From contig CAMOEC010000068.1 in NCBI GenBank assembly GCA_946611795.1, positions 1 through 42,608 of the forward strand: a stretch of 42,608 nt of DNA. Direction: 5' to 3'. This document shows positions 21,283-31,547 of the stretch, piece by piece (the stretch's first letter is position 1; every line of letters begins with the position of its first letter). Source of the stretch: an uncultured bacterium (GTDB taxonomy: Bacteria; Patescibacteriota; Gracilibacteria; Absconditabacterales; Absconditicoccaceae). The translations under genes and the position numbers were made by a program. The notes below the pieces were generated by a model that saw only the letters and a list, made by a program, of their open reading frames with translations, searched no databases and was not told the origin of the DNA.

Positions 21283-22879
21283 CTTCTTCAGCTCAAAATA
21301 TTTCTTCTAGATTCAATTTATGTTGTTGTTCTGAAGATTTTTCTTCAGATTTCATAAATTCGTTAAGATAAGGCTTCTTGCTAAGAAGTTTTGGTAGAGA
21401 ATCGAGCAATATTGAATAATCTCAAGATTTTGGATACACAAAGGTAACTGGATCAAGAAGTCCTGTTGGTCTAATAATTTGTTCTACAACTTCGTCAGAA
21501 AGGTCTAATTCATATTCTGCAGGTGTCGCAGAAAGAAAGATAGATTTAACATTCTTCTTTGTTTTACGAGAGAGTGTTTCTTGCTGATTATTCTTTCTTG
21601 CTTCATGATTTATGAGAGAAGAGTTTTTATCTTCTTTTTTTCATTCATTTACAACTTGTTTATGAACGGTTGATACTAAGTCTAAATCTGCAGCAGCTTC
21701 ATCCAGTTTTATTTCATTTATATCTTTCCATTGGAGTGTTGCTTCTAGTTCTTCAAACCTTAGAGGTCTATGATCTATGGCTGAAGGTAGGCGGAATCAG
21801 TAGCGGATTAGGTTGTTTTTTCTAGCTCTATCTCATTGAGCCATTGCTCTTAATTGAGGAATAGTCATATGAGATTCATCTATGATAAGAAGGAAATCAT
21901 CAGGGAAATAATCAAAGATTGTGTTTGGTGGTTCTCAAGGTAATCTTTTGTCAAAGTATAGTGAGTAATTTTCAATTCAGTTAACAAATCCTGTTTCTCT
22001 AATCATTCTTATATCATATTCTACCTTTTTTTTGATTCTCTCTGCTTCAACAAGCATTCAGAGTTTTTCAAATTCTTTGATACGTAATTCTTTTTCTGTA
22101 TTAATCTGCTGGAGAATGAGCTCTAAATCTGAAGTGTCTTGTAGATATTGTGTAGCAGGCCAAAGCATTGCTTTTTGAACAGGTCATATTAGTTCATAAC
22201 TAAGAGAATCCCTTTGTTCTATTCTTTCGATTGTGTCTTCATCAAAAAAACAACGATATAAACATTTTTCAGTTGAAGAAAAGATATCAAGAATGTCTCA
22301 TTTCATTTCAAACATTCAAGCTTCAATTTTTCAATGAATTGGTTTATATTGCATGTGAAGTAGTTGTCTTTTTATTTCATTGAAATCATATTTTTTACCA
22401 ACATATAGTTGGAGACAGTTTTCTTCAAAAAATCTACTTTGTCAAAGTCCGTATAGAGAAGAGGCAGATGCTACAACTATTACATCTTTTCTACTTAATA
22501 GTGAAGCCATTGTTGCAAGTCTATACATTTCAATCTCTTGATTAACAGTTGCTTCTTTTTCAATATATGTTCATGAACTAGGAAGATAACTTTCTGGTTG
22601 ATAATAATCAAAGTATGAAATGAAATAGTGGACGGCGTTTTCTGGGAAAAATGCTTTAAATTCTGTAGCAAGTTGTGCTGCTAATGTTTTGTTATGAGAA
22701 ATAACAAGTGTTGGTTTTTGAACTTCTTTTATGATATTAGCAATTGTAAATGTTTTACCTGTTCCAGTTGCTCAAAGAAGAGTGATTTTATTTTTTCATT
22801 TAGAAAAACTATCAGCGATTTGTTTGATAGCTTTTGGTTGATCTCATGCTGGTTGGTAACTGGATTGTAGATTGAACAT
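21266..22879 (-). CDS. uvrB: UvrB N-terminal half: first helicase domain, damage-binding domains (split excinuclease subunit B)
   Basis: This 537-aa protein begins exactly like UvrB ([17 protein letters not shown]) with Walker A LLGATGTGKT (Lys42). The LAAQLATEF segment follows, then the damage-verifying beta-hairpin ([20 protein letters not shown]), the SASSLYGLG region, DESH (Asp334), [10 protein letters not shown] (motif III) and [15 protein letters not shown]. It stops with a real TAG about 30 residues later, after a charged tail. Motifs IV-VI and the UVR domain are missing and lie in 4462-5241. Between the QLRAMAQGDRARK region and motif III is a charged insertion of about 40 residues. 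The two ORFs divide UvrB at the boundary between its two RecA-like domains. The 152-aa gene upstream (22904-23362) is likely co-transcribed. Confidence 0.95.
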
Positions 22880-22903
22880 CTATAACATAAATTAGGTTAA
22901 AGT

Positions 22904-23362
22904 TTATTCAATTTCATTAAATCTTGGAAAGAAGAGGTAGACGATATTATAAAATGAATCTATAACTTTATCGAGTCCTTTTTCTTGTTTTAACATTTTT
23001 TCTGTAAGGATTCCTTCTAGTTTAAACATTTCGTTTTCTACTTGTTTTCATAGTGTTTGAAATTCTTTATCATCAATTGAAGAATCGTTTATTTCGCGAA
23101 ATTTCCAGAATAGGTCTTGATTGGTTTCTGCAAATCTTGCAAACAATTGTCATCATTTAGTCTTTTTTATTGATTCTAGTTTTTCTATGATATATTCTCT
23201 AATAATTTCATTTATTTCTTTTTCTTCTTCTTTTTTTAAGTTAGAAAAAATATTTCAGAAAATAGGGTGTTGTTGAAGATCTGAAAGATAGGGAATTCTT
23301 TTTTTTGAGTTTTCGAGGTTTGATAAAATGTTTTTTATTTGCTCTATTTCGGCAGTCTGCAT
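22904..23362 (-). CDS. Hypothetical helical protein upstream of the UvrB N-terminal half
   Basis: This 152-aa protein is not recognised. It is soluble, strongly helical and charged (Glu/Lys rich), with no signal peptide or membrane helix. Phe and Ile recur at positions that could build helical-bundle cores, and it ends FFPRFNEIE before a TAA. Only 24 bp separate it from the UvrB N-half start, so the two are very likely one transcript. In that position it could be an adaptor for the split UvrB, but nothing in the sequence shows that. Three TGA-Gly codons confirm the code. Confidence 0.75.
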
Positions 23363-23440
23363 ATTATTTTGATTCTTTTCAACTAAAAAAAATCCGAAAA
23401 TAGGATTTATCTATCTGTTTGGTAGTATGTAAATCTGTGT

Positions 23441-23474
23441 AAAAAAATCAAGAAAAAATCGTTTTTTCTCTTGA
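23441..23474 (-). terminator. AT-rich hairpin with T tract in the divergent intergenic region
   Basis: An imperfect inverted repeat (23448-23474, three-base loop) is followed on the minus strand by seven T residues. It sits between two divergent genes, so it may block antisense transcription or act as a leader element. It could also be chance in AT-rich DNA. Confidence 0.3.
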
Positions 23475-23479
23475 ATCAT

Positions 23480-23508
23480 TTGTTTATATTGCTATTTTAC
23501 AATAAAAT
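23480..23508 (+). promoter_or_regulatory. Putative promoter for the 23529 lipoprotein gene
   Basis: TTGTTT and TAAAAT lie 17 bp apart, 20 bp before the ATG. Confidence 0.4.
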
Positions 23509-23528
23509 ATTTTATAAAAAATAAAAAA

Positions 23529-24026
23529 ATGAAAAAATATATTTTCTTGTTCTTTGTGTTTATATTGGCTTGATGCTCTAGTTCTTTGAGTGGCGGTAAT
23601 ATAAAAGAATATAATAATTCTTTGATGGCGGTTCAGTCACAGTCAGTAGAGATAATAAAAAACTATTATGAGTGATTAGAAAAAAACTATGATGGTTCTA
23701 ATTTACTGGAGATGTTTACAGGAACAGTTGAAGAATTACAATGATTAGAATCAAAAGTTGAATTAATGTCTTGATGGAAGGATGATTATGAGTTAAGAGA
23801 TGCTGTTGCTAATTATATTTCTTGATTACAGGTTTCATTTATAAAAAATGAGTGGCCTATTGTGGAAATGCTTCTAGATTATACCTGACAAGTTTCTCGT
23901 TTTTATAGAGATAATGAGTCTTTTTTCTCAGATTCTGCTATGAAGTTTGCATGAGATTTAGCTGCATTGGATAAAGAAATGGAATCATATTATGTACATT
24001 TTTCTGAAAAATACTGATATAAATAG
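23529..24026 (+). CDS. Small lipoprotein, helical
   Basis: This 165-aa protein has a textbook lipoprotein signal: basic start, hydrophobic core and lipobox ILAGC with lipidated Cys16, the Gly at -1 being a TGA codon. The mature part is acidic and helical, without recognised motifs; it contains many Glu, Ser and aromatic residues and ends HFSEKYGYK. I cannot assign a function. It precedes the large surface protein at 24117 by 90 bp, but that gene seems to have its own promoter, so co-transcription is uncertain. Confidence 0.85.
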
Positions 24027-24047
24027 TAGTATTTTAGGAGTCTATGT

Positions 24048-24075
24048 TTGCATTTATTGGAATTATATTTATACT
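24048..24075 (+). promoter_or_regulatory. Putative promoter for the giant surface protein
   Basis: TTGCAT and TATACT are separated by 16 bp, about 41 bp before the ATG at 24117. Confidence 0.5.
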
Positions 24076-24116
24076 TATTCTATTGTATTAAGATAGTTTA
24101 GCTTCTATATATTATC

Positions 24117-27100
24117 ATGAAAAATTTCTCTACAAAAAAATTTCTAATATGTACGAGTGTTTTGTTCTTTTTGTTTTGAGGATTCTTAATTTATGCTGTT
24201 CCTCCTATTATGATTGATCCTTCTAGGTTTGTGGCTACAGTGAGAATTCAGCAAGTTAATTTGTATTATAGGGTAGAATCAGAACATGATACTGAATTAT
24301 CTAAAGGTGATATCGTAAAGGCGTGAATGGCTAATTATTGATGAATTAATAGATGAGTACTTTATATTAGGCCTGTTGATTATAGTGGTAATTTAGTTGA
24401 TTATACAAATAATACTGTTTTAAATCCTGATCATACATCTATTATCGGTTGACAGATGAATACTAATAGATGAGATGAAACAAGTATGATTTTGTGAGGA
24501 AGTAAGAATACTGTTGATTGACATTGAGTTGTTTTAATGTGATGAGATAATAATACAGCTTTGGTTGATAATGCTACGATTTTATGAAGTAAAAATAGTA
24601 CTGTATGATCTCCAAATGGAGTTGTTATGGCTGCTAATGGTTGAAGTGTTTATTGAAAAAATTCGACAATTTTTTGATGAGGTTGAAATATTTATGCTTG
24701 AGCAGATAATGTTTTTTCAATTGGTTGAGGCCCAGATATTTCTCATCAGTGAGTATTCTCATATGGTAATACAACTTCTCTTAAACCAAATATTGCGCAA
24801 TTTAATCAATGACAAGGAATTATTGTTTGATGGTTAAAACCTAATGGGAATCCAAATATTAAACTGTCAGTTAATTGAGCGCTTGCTATTTGACGTGGTA
24901 AATGTTCTAGAGAGATGATTTGATCAATATATTATAAACCTTGATTTTCGAAGTGCCCTGCTAGAGGAGGAGAACCTGAAAGGATGGTCCCAGCATATTG
25001 TTTGTGCTCTTGTGTAGCTAGCTGAACTGAATCAAAAGCTATAGCACTTTCTAATCAACCTTATTGTGATAATTTGTGTGCTTGTGAAAGCGATGATCCT
25101 ACTCAATGTCTTTTATGACCAGCAAAATGTTGAGAACGTTGATTGGAGTGAACTCCTAGGGTTTATGTTTCATGACAAAAGTGATGGCAAAAACCATCAA
25201 AATTCTGTGCGGATAATCGTAGCCCTATTGCTTATTATATTTATAGTGTTGATGATTCTGGGAAAAAAAGTGAAACTCCAAAACAATCAAAAGAGTGTCC
25301 CTATTCATCTTCAGATTGTGAACCACCTTTCCCATGAACGTGAGAGGAGGTAAAGTGGGTATGTGCTTGACCTGCTTATTGTACTCAAGTTGAGTGTTCT
25401 GCATATAGAGAAAAAGAGGCACCTGAGTTGGCAGCATGTTGAAAAAATGCAAAGAGGTATAAGGCGGCTGAGCAAAATTTTATATGGGGTTCTGAATCAG
25501 GTTTTTGTAATCGATTGAATCCTTGAGCTTGAGCAAGTGATCGAGCGCATAATGGATTGTTATCTGCATTTACTGGTTTAAGTAAGGATCAGGTTCAACA
25601 ATTGATTACAACCGGTTTTGACATTTCTTATATTTCATGAGAACTTGATTGATCTGTTTTAACTCATTTAACAATTTTACATCATTTAAATTCAGAAAGT
25701 GCTTTCCCTAAGCCATGAGGAAGAACATATTGGAAGTGTCAAACTTCTAATGCTGCATATGAGGTTGAGTGAAGTGAAATTGTTAATGAAACAGAATGTT
25801 ATGCAGAACGTTTAGAATGTAATTCTTGTGCGGCAGATGGATTCCCTTATTGCTTTAATGTTGATTTTAGTGATAACTGTGATTGTAAAGATCCGGTAAA
25901 ATGTCCTGTTGCGTGTATTCCTTGAACAGATAATGCTTGAAATTATTATCTTCATGTAAATTGAGATAGTACTGGTTCGGTTGTCACTTTAAACGCTGAT
26001 AGTAATAGTACTAAAGTAAAATCTCAAAGTCCTGAATTAAAGGCATCTATTGATGGAAATCAAGTTAGGTATGAATTCCCTCAGAATTTGTCTAGTGAGG
26101 TAAAATTGTATACAGCAAGTTTTTCTGCTACAGGAGATGTTAATTATTGTGATAGTTGGACTACAACTATTTATCAATGTCCAAAATGATTTGTATTTGA
26201 TGAAGCACAAAGTTCTTGTGTTCAAGAATGATATACGATAAGATTTGTGTGTTGAAGTTCATCTCCTTCAAAAATGCCAGATCAACATGTGCAAATATGA
26301 AAAGAAGTAACATTAAATAAAAATGTTTGTGAGTATAGTTGACATGCATTTTCATGATGGAGTAAGAATGAAAATGCAACAGTAATAGATTTTAGAGATC
26401 AAGAGAATGTGAAAGATTTATGAAATCCTTGAAGTATTGTAAATCTATATGCTGTTTGGGAAAATGAGAGCATTGTTGCTCATTATGATTGTAATTGAAA
26501 GTCATGAAATCCTAAAGATCAATTGTTTTATATTGGTGTTGCAAAGAAGTTATATAATTGAGATGTATGTACAAGTTGATGAGCTACGTTCTTATGATGG
26601 TCAACTATAGCAACTGATTCTGTTTGACAATATTCTTGATGACAAACTATTCGTTTGACGACAAAATGATCCTGAAGAATTACATTCTATGCAATATGGA
26701 AAGCTGCTCCAGCTGCTGTGTATGAATGTATGTGAGAAGTTCCAAAGGATGATGATCCAAATAAGTATATATTAGTGAATCCTTCGTTAAAGCCAAATAA
26801 AAAATGAACTCATTATTTTCTTGCATTTATGGAGGAATTTAGTCAGCCTTGTGCTTATAAATGTTGACCATGATATACTCTTCTTGTATTGGATTGATTA
26901 CGTTATTGTGCTAAGTGTAAACCTTGAACAACTCCTGATTATGAGCATTGAATTTGTACATATGAAGGTGATGTTACATGTCCTAGTCCTTATGTATGGT
27001 TTGAAAATTTGAATGTTTGTGCAATACCTGGTGCTTGTAGCTATTATTCTAAGAATAAGGAACAAACTGCTGAAGAAATGCAGCCGTTGTATAATGCTGC

Positions 27101-28367
27101 AGGATTAACACAATCTAAGTGTGTTAAGAATTCGGCTTGGGTAGAGCAGAATAAGTGTCAATTCTCTTGTAAAAAATGATATATTTGTAATAGATATGGT
27201 AATGAATGCATAAAACCTTCGTGTTATTATGATTGATATAATAGTCCTGTTTATACGGTTGATCATTGGGCAGATTTATATTCTTATATAGAAAAGGGTA
27301 AAGAATATAATGATGCATTAAAGAACCCAAGTTATCCAAATAGAGACTCTGTTCTGAAAAATAATATAGATTATGCGGCTTTTAAAGATACAAATAGATA
27401 TATTAATTTAAATCCGGAGATTAAAAAATGAGAATCTTATAGATATACTTTTAGAAAGGAGTGGGATCGTACTGAAACTATGAAACAGAATATTATTGAA
27501 TATCATAATCCTTCAATGGAGGATGAAGATCGGTTCTTTGTAATAGCTAATAGTGAATCTGAATTTAGAAACAAGGTTAACTGATTAACTGGATGTTTTT
27601 TCTGGTGTACGTGATCGTATTATCAAAAAAATTATGATGGTTATGAAGGAGATGATTTTACTTGTTGATTACCTCTTCCATCATGAGGAGATTGAAATAA
27701 TCCATGAAATCAGGGGTGAAATAGTAATGAACCTGAGAGAGAGACAAATCTTTGTGCGTCAATAAATATTTATTGACCTTATTGAACGTCTAAAACATTG
27801 TGATTTAAGTCACAACATAGTTGAGCTCCTTATTCTTGGACGTGGGATACTTATGCAAGTAGGAATGAAAATGCATTTTGTCATGCTTGGTGTCTAGAAT
27901 GATTCAAGCGTAAGGTTGAGTATGGTAATTATTATTGTTGAAAAGAGTGTCAAAATAATCAGTATTATGATAGTTCAACATTTGAGTGTAAAACGTGTCC
28001 TGATGGTTCATATCCAGATACTTCATTACCTGATGCTTTTTGAAATGCTCAGAGTTGTTGGAAAAATTGTAATGAAGGATTAGATCCTGCCCGTTATATT
28101 TCTGTAAATAATAATTGTGTTCTTTGTCCAGCTTGAAAAACTCCTGATACTTCTTCGACTGATTCTCATTGAAATCCAACTAGATGTAAAAATGTTTGTA
28201 AAGATGATGAAGCTTATTTAACTTGATATAACAATTGTTGAAAAGGTGTAAATGAATGTTGTTTGCCAGCTGTTCATAATCCTAATTCAAGATCATGTAA
28301 TGCTGAAGACTCAGAATGTTGGACTCTTGAAAACTGAACAACTTGTGCGTGTCCTTTAATATATTAA
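24117..28367 (+). CDS. Giant Cys-rich secreted surface protein with YadA-like head and two InlB-type repeats
   Basis: This 1,416-aa protein has an N-terminal signal or anchor helix (about residues 10-28). Residues about 110-240 hold a series of short repeats of the form N-T/S-x-(I/V)-x-GG (HTSIIGGQMN, TSMILGGSKN, GVVLMGGDNN, NSTIFGGGGN), as in YadA-type trimeric adhesin heads. A Cys-rich region follows. Around residues 700-860 there are two repeats of the Listeria/Bacteroides (InlB B, Flg_new) type, ending LYAVWE and FYAIWK and each containing F-x-GWS. The rest is Cys-rich, with many CxxC and C-x-PG motifs such as CPAGKTPDTSS, resembling growth-factor-receptor-like modules. No C-terminal anchor, LPXTG or beta-barrel is visible, so the N-terminal helix may hold it. 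It is probably an adhesin for host attachment. A terminator follows directly. Confidence 0.85.
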
Positions 28368-28387
28368 TTTGTTATTCTAATATCGAT

Positions 28388-28422
28388 AAAATACAGAAGA
28401 TTATGTGTCTTCTGTATTTTTG
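28388..28422 (+). terminator. Rho-independent terminator after the surface protein gene
   Basis: A perfect 13-bp stem (28388-28400 with 28408-28420) with a 7-nt loop ends in a T run. Confidence 0.9.
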
Positions 28423-28425
28423 TAT

Positions 28426-28453
28426 TTGAATTGAATATTTAAAAAAATATAAG
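28426..28453 (+). promoter_or_regulatory. Putative promoter for pth-dnaE(PHP)
   Basis: TTGAAT and TATAAG are separated by 16 bp, 29 bp before the pth ATG and immediately after the previous terminator. Confidence 0.5.
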
Positions 28454-28482
28454 AGATTTGTTATTTAAAATATGTGGTAAAT

Positions 28483-29022
28483 ATGAAATTGATTGTTTGA
28501 CTTTGAAATCCTTGAGCTAAGTATGAAAAAACAAGACATAATGTTTGATTCACTTTTATTAATCAGTGGGTTGATTTTATGTGATTTTGAAGTTGGAAAT
28601 ATGAATCGAAATATAAGGCTGAAATGATTACTACTGAGATTAATTGAGAAAAGATTGTCCTTTGTAAACCTCAAACATATATGAATCTGTCTTGAGAATC
28701 TGTAGGTCCTATAGCTAAGTTTTTTAAGATAGAGTGAAAAGATATTTTGATTATTCATGATGAGATAGATTTTGTAACTTGAAGGGTTGCTCTTAAATTT
28801 TGATGAAGTGCTGCTGGACATAATTGATTGAAAAGTATTATAGAGAAGTTGTGAACTCGTGATTTTTGGAGAGTGAGAATAGGTGTTGATAGGCCGGCTA
28901 CTAAGGATCAGATTGTAGATTGGGTTTTAAGTTCTTTTAAACCTAATGAAAAGGAACTTCTTGTAGAAAAACAAGATGAAATATTTAATCTTATTGATGA
29001 ATTTTTAACAAAAAAGAAATAA
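28483..29022 (+). CDS. pth: Peptidyl-tRNA hydrolase
   Basis: This 179-aa protein has the normal Pth length. The enzyme frees tRNA from prematurely released peptidyl-tRNA. Conserved positions are visible: [20 protein letters not shown] with Asn9 and catalytic His19, KPQTYMNLSGESV with its Asn, IIHDEIDF with the catalytic Asp, and SAAGHNGLKSI with the conserved His/Asn. Most of these glycines are TGA. It has its own promoter just after a terminator, and the PHP-domain DnaE fragment follows 27 bp downstream in the same direction. Confidence 0.97.
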
Positions 29023-29049
29023 TCTTATTTTAAAAGTAATTCGTAAAAT

Positions 29050-29988
29050 ATGTATATTCCATTGCATGGTCACAGTACGTTTTCTTTCTTGGAGGCTATT
29101 GGAAAACCAAAGGATATTGTTAAAAAAGCTAAAGAATTGTGATTCTCTGCTATTTGATTGACTGATTTAAATGTCATTTATGGACTTATCCAACTTTATC
29201 AAGCTGCTAATGCAGAAGGAATAAAACCTATTCTTTGAGTTGAAGTAGGATTCGTTTTGGACATTCATAATGTGAGAAATATGAAAAATGTTTGAAGTAT
29301 CTGTCTTTTAGCTACTTCAAGTCAATGATATTTGAATTTATTGAAACTTGTTACTTATGCGTCACAAGATTGAATAGAATATAGGCCAAAAATTGATTTT
29401 CAAGCGCTTAAAGAATATAAGGAGTGAATACTTTGTTTTACTTGAGGAGTTGATTCTTGGATAGCATCAATGATTAGAGATTCAGAGCCAATAGAAAAAG
29501 TAGATGAAACTTTTGATATGTTGGTTTCAATTTTATGAAAAGAGAATTGTTTCTTAGAAGTTATTGCTCAAGATGAAAAAGAAGAATCGGAAGTTAAGTC
29601 TATTAATGCTGCTATCCTTTGATTATCTCAGAGAAAAAATGCTCCATGTATTGTAAGTAATATTTATCAATATCCTTCAGTAGGTGATAAGGTGACTCAT
29701 GAATTGGCAATGGCAATTAAGGATAACTTAACGATATATGATCCAAATCATAGAGCTCCAAAGACTCAAAATCATCTTATGACTGAAGATGAAATTAGAG
29801 CTATGTGTAAAAAAAATTGATATGATGAAAGTTCAATTAATGAATGGATTGATAATACGCGGAAAATTGCTGATATGTGTGATGCTAGTATTGAAATGTG
29901 ACAAAAATTGTTCCCTAAATATGAAGTAGAGCCTGATGTTCTTGAAAAATATGAAAAATATAAGAATGATCTAGTTGTGGAGGATTAA
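29050..29988 (+). CDS. dnaE: DNA polymerase III alpha subunit, PHP domain only (split or truncated DnaE)
   Basis: This 312-aa protein matches only the N-terminal PHP domain of DnaE: YIPLHGHSTFSFLEAIGKP at the start, AIGLTDLNVIYGLIQLYQAA, GIKPILGVEVGF, then the later PHP landmarks LLATSSQGYLNLLKL and FTGGVDSWIA, and the closing helices with TRKIADMCDASIE and LFPKYEVEPD. It ends at a true TAA exactly where the polymerase palm would begin in a DnaE of about 1,100 aa. The rest is not in this window; the next gene starts on the other strand 3 bp later. Metal-site residues are partly lost (TDL instead of TDH), so it is probably structural, as in E. coli. It may pair with a separately encoded polymerase core. 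Confidence 0.9.
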
Positions 29989-29991
29989 TAA

Positions 29992-31338
29992 TTATTCTTC
30001 TTGTGTTATTACATTAGGTGATATTTTTTCATTGTTTTCATCTTTTATGCTGACTTCGAGTTCTCATACGATACTCTTTTTTACTCGTAATACTTTAAGA
30101 GAAAGGAACTTGTTCTTTTCTTTTTCGTCTCAAGCTTGAAGAGGTAATTGTAATTCTTCTCAAGTATTAGGGAATCTTTCGAAAGAACTGGTAATTAAGT
30201 AACTTAGGGTTTCTGATTCAAATTCATCATCTAGTCAAAGATCTTCAAATTGTATTCCGAGTACAGTAAGTACTTCATCTAATCTTACATATGATTGGCA
30301 TATTAATTCTGTTCCTTTTTCACTTTTTAGAATTGGTGGAATTTCTTCATCTGTTTCATCTTGAATTTCTCAGAAAACTTCTTCTATAATGTCTTCAAGA
30401 CTCACAATTCATTCAATTCATCCATATTCATCAACGATAACTGCGATGTGCTTATGGGTTTTTTGAAATTTTTCTAATAACGTATCAATTGGTTGTGAAC
30501 GAGGTATCTTAGAAATAGGAGTAAGCTTTAAGTCTGAGATTAATGTTGTTCATTTGTTTTTTTTCTTGATTCTTAGTAATTCTTTTAATGTTACAATTCT
30601 ATCGATGTTATCTATTGTTTCGTGATAGACCGGGATACGTGAATAATGATATTCTGTTAAAATGTCTATTGCTTGGTCTAGAGTATTATCATCATCTAAT
30701 GCTTTTATTTTTATTCTTGGGGTCATAACATCTTCTGCAGTTAAGTCATCAAGTGCAAGAAGTTTTTTTATCTTTTTATCTTGTCCGTGATCAAATATTC
30801 ATGATTGTTTTGAAAGTTCAATGAAGGCTTCAAGATCAGATTCACTTACTGCCTCTTTTTTTCATTTTTTATTAAGTCCTTTCATTAACCATTCGAGAGC
30901 TATGATTAATGGATATAGAATTTTTATTAGTCGAGTGTAGAAAGGGGCGATGATTAATGAAATTTTTTCAGCATGGGTTGTTGCAAAAGTCTTAGGAAAT
31001 ATTTCTCAGAATAACAACAAAAGTATTGTTACAACAATTGTTGCAATTGTAACGACTGTCCCTTGTTCATAATTAATTCATGCAGCTATTGATAATGAAA
31101 TTACAGTTGCTAATGATGCAGTTGCTGTATTCACGATATTATTTCAGATAAGAATGGCAATAATCATTCTTTCAGGTTTGCGTTTTAATTTTGAAAGTGC
31201 TTTTGCTCAACTTTTTTTCTCTTTAACGAGTGCATTAACTTTATGGATTGGTACAGAAGTGAATGCTGTTTCACTTCAAGAGAAGAACATTGATAATAAA
31301 ATTAGAATAAGAAATGCAATTAACGATAAGGGGTCCAT
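29992..31338 (-). CDS. CorC/HlyC-type membrane protein with CBS domain pair (CNNM/UPF0053 family)
   Basis: This 448-aa protein has the domain order of the CNNM/CorC magnesium-related family. An N-terminal CNNM membrane domain (about residues 1-190) has four hydrophobic helices, a FSGSETAFTSVP motif just after the first helix, and EIFPKTFATTHAE. A CBS pair (about 200-330) follows, with DVMTPRIKIKALDDDNT, SRIPVYHETIDNI, HIAVIVDEYGGIEGIVSLED and IIEEVFGEIQDE. Last comes a C-terminal CorC_HlyC (transporter-associated) domain. The family is implicated in Mg2+ or other ion export and resistance. The chosen ATG at 31338 begins just before the first membrane helix. Its stop codon lies 3 bp beyond the convergent PHP-domain gene. 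Confidence 0.93.
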
Positions 31339-31489
31339 AAGGAATAAAGAAATATGATAAATAAAAATTTTCTTACAATGAAGTATAGAAATACAAATAA
31401 TGAAGTCAAGATATATTAATATAGTTTTTCTTTAAATGGTTATAATGTCAATCATATTTTGTTTGTTCTTTATTAAAAGATGTATTTTT

Positions 31490-31518
31490 TTGTCACTTAT
31501 GTTTATAATAAGTATAAG
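31490..31518 (+). promoter_or_regulatory. Putative promoter for the NlpC/P60 gene
   Basis: TTGTCA and TATAAG are separated by 17 bp, 29 bp before the ATG; a second perfect TATAAT overlaps at 31504-31509. Confidence 0.5.
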
Positions 31519-31547
31519 GATTAATATTTATATATTAATTGATTGTT

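Noticed and set aside
28465-28821. 118-aa minus-strand ORF
   Set aside because: Antisense to pth, which has all family motifs in the other frame.
29050-29988. Intein-split dnaE
   Set aside because: The C-terminus of the PHP ORF carries no intein-like sequence, only a charged tail.
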